DNA of 64,000 nucleotides. Source: Hyperoodon ampullatus. Lineage: Eukaryota > Chordata > Mammalia > Artiodactyla > Ziphiidae. This document shows, in pieces, positions 1 through 10,570 of this stretch. Numbering within the stretch: the first letter of the stretch is position 1; every line of letters begins with the position of its first letter. The stretch is from the NCBI GenBank assembly GCA_949752795.1, contig OX457061.1, positions 30,074,425 through 30,138,424 of the forward strand, read 5' to 3'. Position numbers and translations under genes: made by a program. Below the pieces are notes generated by a model, which had not been told where the DNA came from, did not search any database, and saw nothing but the letters and a program-made list of their open reading frames with translations.

Positions 1-419
1 TGTAACTCTTGGGGGTGATGGAAATTGGTAGATATCATTAATCTTTGGATATGGTCAAATATCTTAAATAATATTACTAAAATACTTCCCACAAAATACA
101 AAATAACTATTTCCTATTCTGTTAACGTTCCAAACATAACAAGAGTTTAAACTGGAACTCAGATTAAAGTCTCACCTGGGAGTGCACTATTTAGTTCAAT
201 CTGTGGGATAATCTATTTTCAAATGTATTATATTTAAGAGAAACATAATAGTATGGATATATAATAAGTTAATGAAAATGTTAGACTTTCATATGTTTGC
301 ATTCTGGAAATATTTTGACAGTCTTAAAATGTCTACTCTGAAATATATGATATATGCAAAAATATTTATAATTTGTAGATACAGAAAAAAATTTGTAAAT
401 AAAACCCCACCAATCCAAA

Positions 420-745
420 ATCAGCAGGTGAATTTATCAAGGTCACTGATACAAGGTCAACATTAAAGTCAACTGTTTCTAGATACTAATAACAAATATT
501 TGGAAAAAGTAATAAAAATATAATTTAATTCACAACAGCATCAAAAACTCAAATTCCAAATATCAAACAATATTTAAGAATCCCTTATCAAAAAATACTA
601 AAACATTGCTGAAAAAAAGTAAAGATTATCTAAATAAATGGAGATATGGGTCATATTTGTGGATTGGAAGATTCAGTATTAAGATGTAACTCTCTCCCAA
701 CTGATCTGCAGCTTGAATGCAATCACAACAAAATTCCCAATAGAA
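420..745 (+). mobile_element. Old L1 ORF2 fragment
   Basis: The stretch resembles the part of L1 ORF2 that follows the reverse-transcriptase core, with a segment equivalent to 'lys-asp-leu-asn-lys-trp' and 'trp-ile-gly-arg' readings around 625-700. It is heavily mutated with no open frame. It abuts oppositely oriented L1-like sequence at about 745. Confidence 0.5.
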
Positions 746-2220
746 TGTTTTGTACAAGTTGACATGTTGGTTCTTCTTACATTGGTTTTCACATCCTGTT
801 GTTTTTCTAGATTCTTAAGGTGGCCTCTCAGATCATTAATTTGAGATCTTTCAGAATATACTCAATTTTGGTACATATTCTGCATGCACTTGAGAAGAAC
901 GTGTATTCTGTTATTAATGAATGGACTGTTCTATAATTTTGTATTAGGTAAAAATTGATTGATACTATTCAAATCTTTTATATCCTTACTGATCTTACCT
1001 TTGCTTATTCTAGGAATTATTGAACTCCCTGGTTACAACTGTAGATTTGTCTATTTAGTCTTTCAGTTTTTGCTTCATTATTCCAAGGCTCTGTTTTTTG
1101 GTGCATAAGTGGTATCCTTTGACTTCTATATATTTTGGATGCTCTAGTTAATGATTTTATTATACCTTCTCTTTTCTCCCCTCCTTCTCCACTTTTTAAG
1201 TTGCTATTTCCTCATCATCTAAACTTATAAAATTCACATAATATTCTTCTTCTCTTGGTCTTACATCTTGTATTTGTCTTGAGTCTAAAAATAAATATAT
1301 TCAAAGCTGACAATCTGACAATAAGCCCGTTTGATAGTTTTCCCAGTCTTTTTGTTTTGTTTTGTTTTTTGGTTGTATGTAGCTCTTTCCTTATAAAGCG
1401 TTCATGAGTGTTATTCTCTGAGTGCTTGTATATTTAAAATATTTTTCTAAATCTTAACACTTGAAGAAGAGTTTGGCTAGGTATAAGATAATTGGCTCAC
1501 AATTTCTTGCTGAGAATTTTTTAAAAATAAAATTTCAGCTTTGCTTTGCTTTGTATGTTGCTGTTTGTAAGTCCAGTTCCAAACTGTTTGTTTTCTATGA
1601 TGATTTTATTCGCTTAACTTTAAGATCCACATTTTTAGCAGGATACCTTAGAGTTAACTGTTCCTGGTAAATTTTCTCAGATTACACACTGGGCTGTGTA
1701 TGTATAGAGATTCAGATTTTCCTTTATTTTTGGAATATTTTCTTGGACTACAGATTTAAACATTAGTTTTATTGTGTTGTTTCATTTTTCTTCAAGAATT
1801 CAATTTTAAATATGTTGGAACTTATTTATCCATCTGTTATTACTATCCTCTATTTTATTTTGTCTCTGAAATCTTCTCATTGTATGTTTAATAAAATCTA
1901 CTCTCTCTAGTACACCTTGTAATTTATTCTTAATTTCTTAGAGATTTTCTTTTTCTTAAATTTTTTAAGGCATTCAACAAACCTTTCTGCTCTTTTCTGT
2001 TATTTTCTGTAAATTTTTTGGTTATGCATTTCTTCTTATTTGCACATAATTTTGTTTCAGAATATTCAATTTAGTTGAAATGTTATGCCTTTCTCTGATT
2101 TGTGGTCAGTATTTTGGGAAGAATTTTCATTAGCTAAAATGATTTGATTTGAATTATTTTCTCCTTATGTTAACTTTATATGTATGTACTCTGATATTTT
2201 CTGCTAATTTTTAAATAACT
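745..2220 (-). mobile_element. Old L1/HAL1-like fragment, reverse strand
   Basis: On the reverse strand, 760-1110 reads as a decayed L1 ORF2 endonuclease-region sequence (for example a NNRIHVLLK-like reading near 880-920). The rest to 2220 is T-rich on the plus strand and of similar character but is not clearly alignable from memory. There is no open frame of note. Confidence 0.45.
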
Positions 2221-2485
2221 TATATTCCCCAGAACAGAAGTGTCATGTGTATGTAGATAAGAGGTGTAAAGGGGAGACCTTCAAGATGGCAGAGGAGTAA
2301 GATGTGGAGATCACCTTCCTCCCCACAAATACATCAAAAATACATCTACATGTGGAACAACTCCTACAGAACACCTATTGAATGCTGGCAGAAGACCTCA
2401 GACTTCCCAAAAGGCAAGAAACTCCCCACGTACCTGGCTAAGGCAAAAGAAAAAAGAAAAAACAGAGACAAAAGAATAGGTACGG

Positions 2486-2570
2486 GACACCTCTCCCTCC
2501 CTCCCTCCCTCCATCCCTCTCTTCCTTCCTTCCTTCCTTTCTTCCTTTCTTTCTTTCTTTCTTTCTCCAT
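2486..2570 (+). repeat. CCCT/TTCC/TTTC pyrimidine microsatellite in the L1 5' UTR
   Basis: About 80 bases of tandem CTCC, TTCC and TTTC units lie where the other L1 5' end in this window (from 62912) has CpG-rich promoter sequence instead. The two L1 copies are closely similar for roughly 210 bases and diverge here, so the tract marks a deletion or replacement. Confidence 0.85.
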
Positions 2571-3078
2571 TTTCTTCTGAGCCATGTGGCTGACAGGGTC
2601 TTGGTGCTCCAGCTGGGTGTCAGGCCTGTGTCTCGGAGGTGGGAGAGCCGAGTTTAGGACATTGACCCACCAGAGACCTCCCAGCTCCATGTAATGTCAA
2701 AAGGCAAAAGCTCTCCCAGAGCTCTCCAAATCAACACTAAGACCCAGCTCCACTCAATAACCAGAAATCTACAGTGCTGGACACCCTATGCCAAACAACT
2801 AGCAAGACAGGAACACAACCCACCCATTAGCAGAGAGGCTACCTAAAATCATAATAAGGTCACAGACACCCCAAAACACACCACCAGATGCGGATCTGCC
2901 CACTGGAAAGACAAGATCCAACCTCATCCACCAGAACACAGGCACCAGTCCCCTCCACCAGGAAGCCTACACAACCCACTGAACCAACCATATCCACTGG
3001 GGGCAGAAACCAAAGACAACAGGAACAACAAACCTGCAGCCTGAGAAAAGGAGACCCAAACACAGTAAGTTAAGCAAA

Positions 3079-3958
3079 ATGAAAAGACAGAGAAACACAC
3101 GGCAGATGAAGGAGCAAGGTAAAAACCCACCAGACTAAACAAATGAAGAGGAAATAGGCAGTCTACCTGAAAAAGAATTCAGAGTAATGATAGTAAAGAT
3201 GATCCAAAATCTTGGAAATAGAACAGAGAAAATACAAGAATCATTTAACAAGGACATAGAAGAGTTAAAGAGAAAACAAACAATAATGAACAACCCAATA
3301 AATGAAATTGAAAATTCTCTAGGCAGAATAACTGAGGCAGAAGAATGGATAAATGACCTGGAAGATAAAATAGTGGAAATAAATACCGCAGAGCAGAATA
3401 AAGAATACAAGAATGAAAAGAATTGAGGACAGTCTCAGAGACCTCTGGGACAACATTAAATACACCAACATTCAAATTATAGGGGTCCCATAAGAAGAAG
3501 AGAAGAAAGGGACTGAGAAAATATTTGAAGAGATTATAGTCGAAAACTTCCTTAATATGGAAAAGGAAGTAGTCAATCAAGTCCAGGAAGCACAGAGAGT
3601 CCCATACAGGATAAATCCAAGGAGAAACACACCAAGACACATATTAACCAAACTATCAAAAAATAAATATGAAGAAAAAATATTAAAAGCAGCAAGGGAA
3701 AAACAACAAATAACATACAAGGGAATCCCCATAAGGTTAACAGCTGACCTCTCAGCAGAAACTCTGCAAGCCAGATGGGAGTAGCAGGACATATTTAAGG
3801 TGATGAAAGGGGAAAAGTTACAACCAAGATTACTCTACCCAGCAAGGATCTCATTCAGATTCGATGGAGAAATTATAACCTTTACATACAAGCCAAAGTT
3901 AAGAGAATTCAGCACCATCAAACCAGCTTTACAACAAATGCTAAAAGAACTTCTCTAG
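3079..3958 (+). pseudogene. L1 ORF1 remnant
   Basis: The ORF1 protein of L1 is an RNA-binding trimeric chaperone. Here the frame opens at ATG 3079, has an early in-frame stop (TAA at about 3136), then a coiled-coil stretch (3187-3426, rich in Glu, Lys, Ile and Asn), and after a frame change the conserved C-terminal domain (3557-3784) with the motif RVPYRINPRRNTPRH, ending near CTCTAG at 3953-3958. It is nearly full length but frameshifted and non-functional. Confidence 0.85.
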
Positions 3959-4016
3959 GCAGGAAACACAAGAGAAGGAAAAGACCTACAATAACAAACC
4001 CATAACAATCAAGAAA

Positions 4017-5590
4017 ATGGTAATAGGAACATACATATCAATAATTACCTTAAATGTGATGGATTAAATGCTCCAGCCAAAAGATATAGGCTTGCTGAAT
4101 GGATAGAAAAACAAGATCCATATATATGCTGTTTACAAGAGACCCACTTCAGACTTAGGGACACATAGAGACTGAAAGTGAGGGGATGGAAAAAGATATT
4201 CCATGCAAATGGAAATCAAAAGAAAGCTGGAGTAGCAATATTCATATCAGATAAAATAGACTTTAAAATAAAGAATCAACATTGTAAAAATGACTATACT
4301 ACACAAGCAATTTAGAGATTCAATGCAATTCCTATCAAACTACCAAAGGCATTTTTCACAGAACTAGAACAAAAAATTTCACAATTTGTATGGAAACACA
4401 AAAGACCCTGAATAGACAAAGCAATCTTGAGAAAGAAAAACAGAGTTGGAGGAATCAGGCTCCTGGACTTAGGACTATACTACAAAGCTGCAGTAATCAA
4501 GACAGTATGGTACTGGCACAAAAACAGAAATATAGATCAATGGAACAGGATAGAAAGCCCAGAGATAAACCCATGCACATATGTCACCTTATTTTTGATA
4601 AAGGAGGCAAGAATATACATTGGAGAAAAGACAGCCTCTTCAATAAGGGAAGGGGTGCTGGGAAAACTGGACAGCTACATGTAAAAGAATGAAATTAGAA
4701 CACTCCCTAACACCATACACAAAAATAAACTCAAAATGGATTAAAGACCTAAATGTAAGGCTGGACACTATAAAACTCTTAGAGGAAAACATAGGCAGAA
4801 CACTCTATGACATAAATCACAGGAAGATCCTTTTTGACCCATCTCCTAGAGAAATGGAAATAAAAACAAAAATAAACAAATGGGACCTAATGAAACTTAA
4901 AAGCTTTTGCACAGCAAAGGAAACCATAAAGAAGACGAAAAGACAACCCTCATCATGGGAGAAAATATTTGCAAATGAAGCAACTGACAAAGGATTAATC
5001 TCCAAAGTTTACAAGCAGCTCATGCAGCTCAATATCAAAAAAATAAACAACCCAATCCAAAAATGGGCAGAAGACCTAGATAGACATTTCTCCAAAGAAG
5101 ATATACAGATTGCCAACAAACACATGAAAGGATGCTCAACATCACTAACCATTAGAGAAATGCAAATCAAAACTACAATGAGGTATCACCTCACACCAGT
5201 CAGAACGGCCATCATCAAAAAATCTACAAACATGGGCTTCCCTGGTGGCGCAGTGGTTGAGAGTCCGCCTGCCAATGCAGGGGACACGGGTTCGTGCCCC
5301 GGTCCGGGAGGATCCCACATGCCGTGGAGAGGCTGGGCCCGTGAGCCATGGCCGCTGAGCCTGCACATCCGGAGCCTGTGCTCCACAAAGGGAGAGGCCA
5401 CAACAGTGAGAGGCCCAGGTACCACAAAAAAAAAAAAAAAAAAAAAAAAAAATCTACAAACAATAAATGCTGGAGTCAGTGTGGAGAAAAGGGAACCCTC
5501 ATACACTGTTGGTGGGAATGTAAATTGATACAGCCACTGTGGAGAACAGTATGGAGGTTCCTTCAAAAACTAAAAATAGAACTACCATAA
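4017..5590 (+). pseudogene. L1 ORF2 remnant, endonuclease start fused to C-terminal part
   Basis: The first part (about 4017-4280) reads as the start of an L1 endonuclease domain; landmarks are LQETHFR and the GWKKIFHANG segment. Near 4280-4310 the sequence jumps to the far C-terminal part ([12 protein letters not shown] onward), so the rest of the endonuclease and nearly all of the reverse transcriptase are deleted. The longest remaining frame is 4689-5528, which reads into the inserted SINE; ORF2 then resumes with the C-terminal Cys/His-type segment near 5470-5530. In-frame stops confirm it is dead. Confidence 0.85.
5233..5450 (+). mobile_element. Cetacean CHR-type SINE inserted in L1 ORF2
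   Basis: A tRNA-derived SINE starts GGGCTTCCCTGGTGGCGCAG (the A-box region), carries the B-box-like GGTTCGTGCCCC and ends in an A tail of about 26 bases. The flanking direct repeat AATCTACAAACA (5221-5232 and 5451-5462) is its target-site duplication, so it landed in an existing L1 and is younger than that L1. Confidence 0.95.
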
Positions 5591-6297
5591 GACCCAGCAA
5601 TCCCACTACTTGGCATTTACCCTGAGAAAACCATAATTCAAAATGAGACATGTACCACAATGTTCATTGAAGCAGTATTTACAATAGCCAGGACATGGAA
5701 GCAACCTAAGTGTCCATCAACAGATGAATGGATAAAGATGTGGTACATATATACAATGGAATATTACTCAGCCATAAAAAGAGATAACTGAGTTATTTGT
5801 AGTGAGGTGGATGGACCTAGGGTCTGTCATACAGAGTGAAGTAAGTCAGAAAGAGAAAAACAAATACTGTATGCTAACACATATATATAGAATTTAAAAA
5901 AAAAAGAAAAAATGTTTCTGAAGAACCCAGGTGCAGGACAGGAATAACAATGCAGATGTAGAGAATGGACTTGAGGACATGGGGAGGGGGAAGGGTAAGC
6001 TGGGACGAAGTGAGAGAGTGGCATGGACATATATACACTACCAAATGTAAAACAGATAGCTAGTGGGAAGTAGCTGCATAGCACAGGGAGATCAGCTTGG
6101 TGCTCTGTGACCACCTAGAGCGTTGGGGTAGGGAGGGTGGAAGGGAGACGCAAGAGGGAGGAGATACGGGGATATATGTATATGTATAGCTGATTCACTT
6201 TGTTATAAGGCAGAAACTAACACACCACTGTAAAACAATTATACTCCAATAAAGATGTTAAAAAAAATAGCAAAGGCAAAAAAAAAAAAGAGGTGTA

Positions 6298-8389
6298 GGA
6301 TTTGGATGGTTTCCTAGGTTTCTTTGTTCAAGAGATTCCTCTTCTTTTGGTGCAGTGAATTTTTTTTTTTTTTTTTCTAGTTGGATGCCTTTTTGTGCAT
6401 GGAAGCGTTGATGCTTCTGGATTTTGATACAATTTTCTTTCTGTAGGACCCTTAATTTGTAACACTTGCTTGGTTCTTTCCCTCTACCACTTAGCCTCCA
6501 AGAATTGCTCTTTCCCCTAGAAGTGGTGTTTTCCCAAGACTGTTGTCTCCAGTCTTATCTAATTTAAGAGGTCTTGAGTGTATTCTCAGTATTTCTGGGT
6601 GGGATTCACCTGTCTTTTTTTCTTCCCAGTATTCTCCTTTCTCTCAGCTTCAAGATGAACTATGAAGAAGACCCTGAAATTTTCAAATGCATGTTTATAT
6701 ACCTACATATAAATTGTATTTTTATACAATTCTTTCTTAGTTAAGCTGTACATGTAGGCCATAAGTAGTTTTATTTGTTCTTGTTGATCTGTATGTTTTT
6801 TGGAGAATATGGAGAGATCCAGATTAAGATGACTGCCATTATCTTATGTGAACCTAAAAGTTCTAAAGTAGTATTTTTCATATGAAATTCACACCTAATG
6901 ATGTAATCATGCAATTTCACAAGTAACAATGCTTATTGATCTTTTTGTTGAAAAAGTAATGGATCCTTGGAGCCATCACACCTGTTTTAATACCTTGGTT
7001 ATATTGCTTACTGTCTATGTCAGCTTAACCTTCATGTCTTCATCTATAAAAAGCAAATAATTATCTCAAAGGCTATTGTTAAAGCTAAATGATATAATAA
7101 ATATAGCACACTTAAGCAGTGCAGGGCACTATGGGATATTTCCTTTCCCATTTAGAGAGCATAGACTTAATAATAAATGCACCTGCTAAGTGGAATCAAG
7201 AAAGGATAGCTTACAATGGATTGGGGAAAATGATTTAAAAAGATACTATCAATATCTGTCATTACACACAGTTACTGTTATCCATGACGAGAGCCCTGTC
7301 ACTTTAGCTACACTTGTAATGGAGGTCATTCTGTTGATGAAACCAATGGCTGCCAGGTGGATTAAGATATTTATTAATTTGCTTTCGATGGACAAACAAT
7401 CATGATGGCAGATTAGAATATTATGGGAAAACATGTCCTTGCTCCAGTGAATGGTCTCCTTGAAATTGCTTTTCAAATTTACTGCTGTTCAAATACAGTA
7501 GTTCTGTTCTGAAAGTCTGACATGAAATGTGTTATCAGAAAAGAAATGATTTCTTAACCACCTTCATTCACAAGTAGATAGGTAATAAGATGGTAGGAAG
7601 CGTAGAGGAAATCATGTTTTGTCCTTTGGGATTCTTCATGAGTCAATGCTTTTCTAGCAGTATCAGTTTTAAGAATTAACTTTTTCTTCTTATTGCACTA
7701 ACAACATTAACCCAAATTAGAAAGGAAGAAAATCATTCAATAATCCCTGTAGCCCAATAAATCAGGCAGTTTACCTGTTTCCTTCATGTTTTGGAACTAT
7801 GTATATACATTTTAAATGTAAAGATTGTAGCATAGACTCACTTTTGTAGTCGTCTTTACAAAGTGGTTCATAAGCACACTCTAATTAGAATGATGTTAAC
7901 AATCTGAGTATACACGGACAAGCCTGAGAAAATAGCAAAAATGTTTAGGAAGATGTAATAATGAGTGATTTCCCCCCATTTTTTCAAATATGCTCTAATA
8001 ATGTTACATTTCATTTCCTATAACTATATACTAACAGCTAACATATGTTTAGTTTGTCTTAGTGCTAGACAATATTTTTAATGTTTTAAATGTCTTGTTT
8101 AGTTATTAAATTTTCGAAGATGAAGAAAGTGAATCACAAAGAAGCAAAGTAATTTGATTGGGGTCATACTTCTAAGAGCAATTTTCCATAAATGGGATAC
8201 TTATTAGAATTTATAATTATGTTAATTGTTGCATCTTAATAAATCATAATATATGTAATATTTCCCTACTGTTGATATTAGGTTGTCTTCTACTCTAAAT
8301 TACAGAGAGATAAGCACCTGCTGTGTCAAGGTCTGAGTATTATTTGTGAGTTGTTTTTATGCAGAACCGGTGTAGGGGTCATAATAATA
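6298..8389. other. Intergenic DNA, no gene seen
   Basis: AT-rich sequence with short fortuitous frames only (71-75 codons on both strands at 7190-7476). A T16 run lies at about 6361-6376. Nothing else recognised. Confidence 0.6.
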
Positions 8390-8590
8390 AGGAATAGCAT
8401 TTATTGACTACCTACACTGTGCCAGCCACTGAAACACAATGGCATAAGTACTATTATTATCCTTATTTAGCTGAGGAGAGACATGAAGTGCAGAAAATTT
8501 AAGTAACTTGCCCAAAGTCATACAGCTAATAAGTGATACAGCTGAGCAATGAACCATGCCAGAGAATAATCTCTTAATCACTATACTCTA
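8390..8590 (-). repeat. MIR SINE
   Basis: Reverse-oriented MIR, recognised by the series TTTATTGACTACC, TGTGCCAG, a TTATTATCC block and AACTTGCCCAAAGTCATACAG. It is an ancient mammalian tRNA-derived SINE, strongly diverged. Confidence 0.8.
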
Positions 8591-8864
8591 CCACTTATTC
8601 TTTAGGTAGTAGCAACTTTATAGGAATAGGGCTATTCCATTAATCCAGAAGCTTGACCATGTAACTTATGCTTTGTAATGCTAACCTAATATATAATGTG
8701 AGCCTCATATATAATTTAAATTTTCTGGTAGATTCACTAAAGAAAGATCAGAAAAAGGTAAATTAATTTTACTAATGTCCTTTATTTAAACCAATCTATC
8801 CAAAATATTATCATTCCAACAAATGACCAACATAAAAATCATCAGTGATACTTTACATTCATTT

Positions 8865-9000
8865 TTTTGTGTGCTGTCTTAAAAATCCCAGTGTGTATTT
8901 TATACTTACAGCATCTCTCAATTCAGACCAGCCACATCTTAAATACTCCTTAGCCATCTGTGGCTGTTGTATGGGATGGGGTAGTTCCAGATGGTAGATA
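8865..9000 (-). repeat. MER-type DNA transposon fragment (same family as 33770-34120)
   Basis: The segment with GTGTATTTTATACTTACAGC, CTCAATTCAGACCAGCCACA and TGTGGCTGTTG matches, in opposite orientation, the element at 33770-34120. It looks like a non-autonomous DNA transposon; I do not assign the family name. Confidence 0.55.
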
Positions 9001-9949
9001 GACTCACTATTTCATGCAGCCTATTAATTATTGATCGAAATTTCCAAGTCTTGTTATTTTTTTGTTACTCTATGAATACAGGAATATGTGATGTTTCCTT
9101 AATGAGAGGATAAAAAGAGTGACATCTCATTTATATGACTCTATTAAGGAACAAAGTGGGAGGAATATACCATTTCAGGCATCTAGTGTATTATCTTTAC
9201 AATTTGAGAGACTCATTTTTGTATCTTGGAATCAAATTTGTCTTTTTTGCTTGAAATTTAAAAGAAACAAGGTTGAATTCTCAAAGCAAATTCACACAGA
9301 TCATAACTGCATCAAAACTTACTAAACATAAGCAAAAAATATAAGCACAAAGCAGCCACAAACTTAATAGGAGGCTCTAGAAGGTCCTGAATCTACCAGA
9401 CAAGGCTCTGTGAAGTCCCCTTTCCTACACCAAGATGTGCTCTGGTTGAGAGGGATAAGCACCAACAGCGTGTGGTTCAGATTGGCACAGAGGGAGGCCA
9501 TTCAAGTTCCGGGTTTTTTAGCTTCTATATTCTGTTAGGTTGGTTGAGAGCCTCCATATCCGCATTCCATAAATCCATAAAATTCTAAGCTTAATTAAAA
9601 TAAGCTATCCAGAGAGATCAGGTATATTTTGCAAAAACATTCTTAGGTAAGAACTTATCTTCTTTCTAGTGGATCTCATCAGAGTGTTTACAAGGATACT
9701 GGGTAAGAACCATAATGCCTTCATGTTCCAGAGGAGGGATGGGAAGAATTAAAAGCCTTGTTAATTCTTTTCTCTCAGTGCCCATTATTGGTGAGGCTGA
9801 TGGCACCAAATACCTGCAAAATGTCCAGCGCTGGTGAGGACCAACACGGAGTTGGGGCAGAACTGAGGCTTTTACCCATTTATCTTCCCTGCAACTCGAG
9901 TAATGTGGCCATCTTTGACTTTGATTTTGGTCACTTCAGATAAAGTTTC

Positions 9950-9951
<2 letters not shown>

Positions 9952-9981
<30 letters not shown>
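9952..9981 (+). repeat. (GT)n microsatellite
   Basis: About 15 uninterrupted GT dinucleotides, likely polymorphic. Confidence 0.95.
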
Positions 9982-9985
<4 letters not shown>

Positions 9986-10439
9986 AGAGAGAATGAATAG
10001 ACCAAGGACTTCTTAAAAATCAAACAGATGGGCATTTGTCATGAAAGATCTTTTTTATTAGGATGGAACATTTTTCTTATAGACACAACCATAAAATATT
10101 TATACTTCTGACCACAAAAGGAAAATGAAAACAGACAATGTTATTATAGTTTTTACAGTTGAAAAGAATCACTGAGTTTTCCTGATACAAATCTTTACTT
10201 CAGCAACATTCCAAGAACTGGCCATGGAGCTTCCACTTAATACCCCATTCATGGTAAATTTATTATTTTACTAGGCAGCCCATTCTCCCTTGGGCCAACT
10301 ATGTATTATAGATTGAGCATAAATCATTTATCTTTCACTTTAGCCACTTGGCTCTCATTTTGTCTTCCAGAGTTATACCATTCTAAATCAAATATCTAGA
10401 CCACATGCCAATACTTTAATTTTTGTGAAGATTCATGGT

Positions 10440-10570
10440 ATGTATGGTGGAAAGAACACCGAACTAGGAGTCAAGAGACGTGGGTTACTGTTGCAACTCT
10501 ACCACTAACTGGTTTTTTAATCTCAATATCCCTTTCTTCTTTTTCTGGTAGCTAAAAAATTGTAGGGTGG
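10440..10570 (+). repeat. MIR SINE fragment
   Basis: MIR-like blocks: TGGTGGAAAGAACACC, GGAGTCAAGAGACGTGGGTT and a CTCTACCACTAACTGG block followed by CTCAATATCCC. Confidence 0.65.

Larger units (their letters stand above)
2267..6287 (+). mobile_element. L1 retrotransposon, 5' end and poly(A) present, internally deleted
   Basis: A cetartiodactyl-type L1 begins with the motif TTCAAGATGGCAGAGGAGTA, which is also seen at 62919, and ends with an A-rich tail. It is flanked by the direct repeat AAGAGGTGTA at 2259-2268 and 6288-6297, the target-site duplication. In order it holds a 5' UTR broken by a CCCT/TTCC/TTTC tract, a decayed ORF1 (3079-3958), the start of ORF2 (endonuclease, about 4017-4280), an abrupt jump to the ORF2 C-terminal part, and a 3' UTR. 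A SINE lies inside at 5233-5450. Reverse transcriptase is missing, so the copy cannot move itself. Confidence 0.9.

Noticed and set aside
5233..5310. tRNA-like A and B box sequences at each CHR SINE
   Set aside because: They are the tRNA-derived heads of SINEs and not tRNA genes.
4689..5528. 279-codon frame that looks like a gene
   Set aside because: It is the L1 ORF2 C-terminal part reading into a SINE and its A tail.
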